Assembly: GCA_017745015.1 (NCBI GenBank)
Contig: JAGIAF010000062.1
Coordinates: 1-5,923 of the forward strand
Source of the DNA: Bdellovibrio sp.
GTDB taxonomy: Bacteria; Bdellovibrionota; Bdellovibrionia; Bdellovibrionales; Bdellovibrionaceae
DNA: 5,923 nt
Direction of reading: 5' to 3'
The notes beneath the pieces are model-generated. The model worked only from the letters and a program-made list of their open reading frames with translations, did not search any database and was not told the origin of the DNA. The position numbers and the translations under genes were made by a program. Positions 5,175 through 5,923 of the stretch are shown piece by piece; within the stretch, counting starts at the first letter, position 1; each line of letters begins with the position of its first letter.

Positions 5175-5492
5175 TTATCTAAACTGAGAAGGAACATCAG
5201 AATCGCGGACTTCACCGTCTGGCCGATCCGGTTGAGTCAAGATAGCTCCCCCAGCATTTGGTCCACAATCTCGGCTGTGATTTTCCAATTTAGCCAAATC
5301 CTTTTCAACCGTCATACGAGACTGATCGGGACATGGCAAAATTCCCGGATTTTTGAAACCTCCCGAGTTCTCATTCGTTGTCGTTGTGCCCGTATCGCTC
5401 GGCTTCATGGACTGATTCGGAACGGCCCAAGAAAAATACGAACTAAAGAGGATAACAACGAACACTAAGGTGTGTTTTATCGCCTGTTTCAT
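5175..5492 (-). CDS. Small secreted hypothetical protein
   Basis: A 105-residue protein. It has a typical Sec signal peptide: basic start (MKQAIKH), hydrophobic core (TLVFVVILFSSYF, 8-20) and a likely type I cleavage after SWA (residue 23). The mature part, about 82 residues, is polar and probably flexible, with a Thr/Asn/Gly stretch (TGTTTTNENSGG, 34-45), one short likely helix (VEKDLAKLENHS, 62-73) and a Pro/Asp-rich tail. Cys54 and Cys76 are the only cysteines and could form a disulfide in the periplasm. There is no lipobox, so it is not a lipoprotein. The ribosome site AAGGAGGT (5504-5497) is a near-perfect match to the 16S rRNA tail, four bases before the ATG, and implies strong translation. 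I do not recognise the family. It converges on rpoH with 46 bp between stops and diverges from the membrane protein at 5570. Confidence 0.75.
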   Translation of the reverse strand: MKQAIKHTLVFVVILFSSYFSWAVPNQSMKPSDTGTTTTNENSGGFKNPGILPCPDQSRMTVEKDLAKLENHSRDCGPNAGGAILTQPDRPDGEVRDSDVPSQFR

Positions 5493-5511
5493 GCCGACCT
5501 CCTTGCAGCCT

Positions 5512-5520
5512 ATTTTAACA
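5512..5520 (-). promoter_or_regulatory. Candidate extended -10 promoter of the secreted-protein gene
   Basis: On the minus strand TGTTAAAAT (5520-5512) is TGn plus TAAAAT, five of six matches to TATAAT. No -35 resembling TTGACA is found at normal spacing, which an extended -10 can tolerate. Initiation would be near 5505, directly in front of AAGGAGGT, giving a very short leader. Confidence 0.45.
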
Positions 5521-5569
5521 TGGGGTCTGTACCCTCACGGTCTAGATTTCCTCTGGGAACTTGAAGACT

Positions 5570-5923
5570 ATGAGGGATTTGCAAAAATTAATTATGTCCT
5601 TAAAAATTAAGTTCTTACTGATTATTTCGATTCTTTTGATTTGTTCAACGGCAACGATTTTCTATCTCAATCGTGAGTCTTTTATATCGGACAAAAGATC
5701 TTACTTATACTCCACGGCGCTGGAACGTGTGGAAGCACAAAGTGATCGCTTCAACAATGACTTTGAAAACAGCTTCGAACGAATCCGCTCTGCGCTGCAA
5801 CTGTTTGATCCCACTTCTCAACAGTTCCCTCCTCAAGTAAAGGCCTTGGCGACAAGTCAAAAATGGGGCGACCTCTATGCGCTCGCGGTCGACCGGATTT
5901 TCGACCACCACGAGCTGGTCATC
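5570..5923 (+). CDS. Membrane-anchored protein, probable sensor, 3' end outside window
   Basis: An open frame of 118 codons runs from ATG 5570 to the window edge; the nearest in-frame upstream stop is TAG at 5543-5545. A basic start is followed by one transmembrane segment (about residues 15-33, FLLIISILLICSTATIFYL). A polar region then begins NRESFISDKRSYLYSTALERVEAQ and is mostly helical to about residue 80 before turning more mixed (QKWGDLYALAVDRIFD). This layout, a short cytoplasmic start, one membrane helix and a periplasmic helical region, is common in receptors such as histidine kinases, cyclases, diguanylate cyclases, chemoreceptors and PP2C-type phosphatases. The output domain is missing, so I do not choose among them. 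The start is uncertain: ATG 5570 has a weak GAAG, while in-frame ATG 5594 (MSLKIKFLLIIS) gives the more typical start for such proteins but has no ribosome site at normal distance. Confidence 0.75.
   Translation, partial: MRDLQKLIMSLKIKFLLIISILLICSTATIFYLNRESFISDKRSYLYSTALERVEAQSDRFNNDFENSFERIRSALQLFDPTSQQFPPQVKALATSQKWGDLYALAVDRIFDHHELVI

Noticed and set aside
5513..5548. TTAACA (5515-5520) with TAGATT (5543-5548) as a promoter for the membrane protein at 5570
   Set aside because: The spacer is 22 bp, too long for a sigma-70 promoter, and the -35 overlaps the better minus-strand extended -10.
1..5923. Mobile elements, CRISPR arrays, prophage genes or a new defence cluster
   Set aside because: No transposase, integrase, terminal repeats, spaced direct repeats or nuclease/helicase motifs were seen. 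The genes are core or small hypothetical genes with uniform codon use.

Overview
The window looks like chromosomal DNA from a free-living Gram-negative bacterium, most likely Bdellovibrio or a close relative (Bdellovibrionota). This rests on the style of the RpoH-type sigma factor, the His/Gly signature of the aspartyl-tRNA synthetase, a lone DUF1266 protein and small proteins with strong AGGAGG-type ribosome sites. It was judged from the sequence alone, without a database search. There is no insertion sequence, phage gene, CRISPR array, tRNA or rRNA. Coding density is high and the genes change strand often.

Layout. Positions 1-117 (minus) hold the first 39 codons of an unrecognised small protein. 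A strong hairpin (136-166) separates it from a DUF1266 protein (220-990, minus). A 71-bp divergent gap (991-1061) then leads to a membrane-anchored protein with a repetitive beta-strand exterior, similar to DUF4097 'putative adhesin' proteins (1062-1715, plus). Its stop codon overlaps the stop codon of aspS (1712-3526, minus), which encodes a bacterial-type AspRS with residues typical of the non-discriminating form. A 186-bp divergent gap (3527-3712) follows. Next comes a two-gene plus-strand operon: a PHA_gran_rgn-family small protein (3713-4018) and, 6 bp later, an RpoH-type sigma factor with an unusual 95-residue basic-then-acidic N-terminal tail (4025-5128). Facing it is a small secreted protein (5175-5492, minus). 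The window ends inside a divergent membrane protein, probably a sensor (5570-5923, plus, 3' end cut off).

How the genes relate. Only the PHA-family gene and rpoH form a convincing operon, and translation of the sigma factor is probably coupled to the small gene because its ribosome site overlaps that gene's stop codon. aspS is a stand-alone housekeeping gene. The others look like single-gene units with their own promoters, several showing an extended -10 (TGn + TAnAnT-like).

Overall this is mostly ordinary chromosomal sequence. I see no clear new multi-gene system. The points most worth following are the sigma-factor tail, its coupling to a PHA-family protein, the predicted tRNA-Asn mischarging role of AspRS, the overlapping convergent 3' ends, and the hairpins at 136-166 and 5116-5144.
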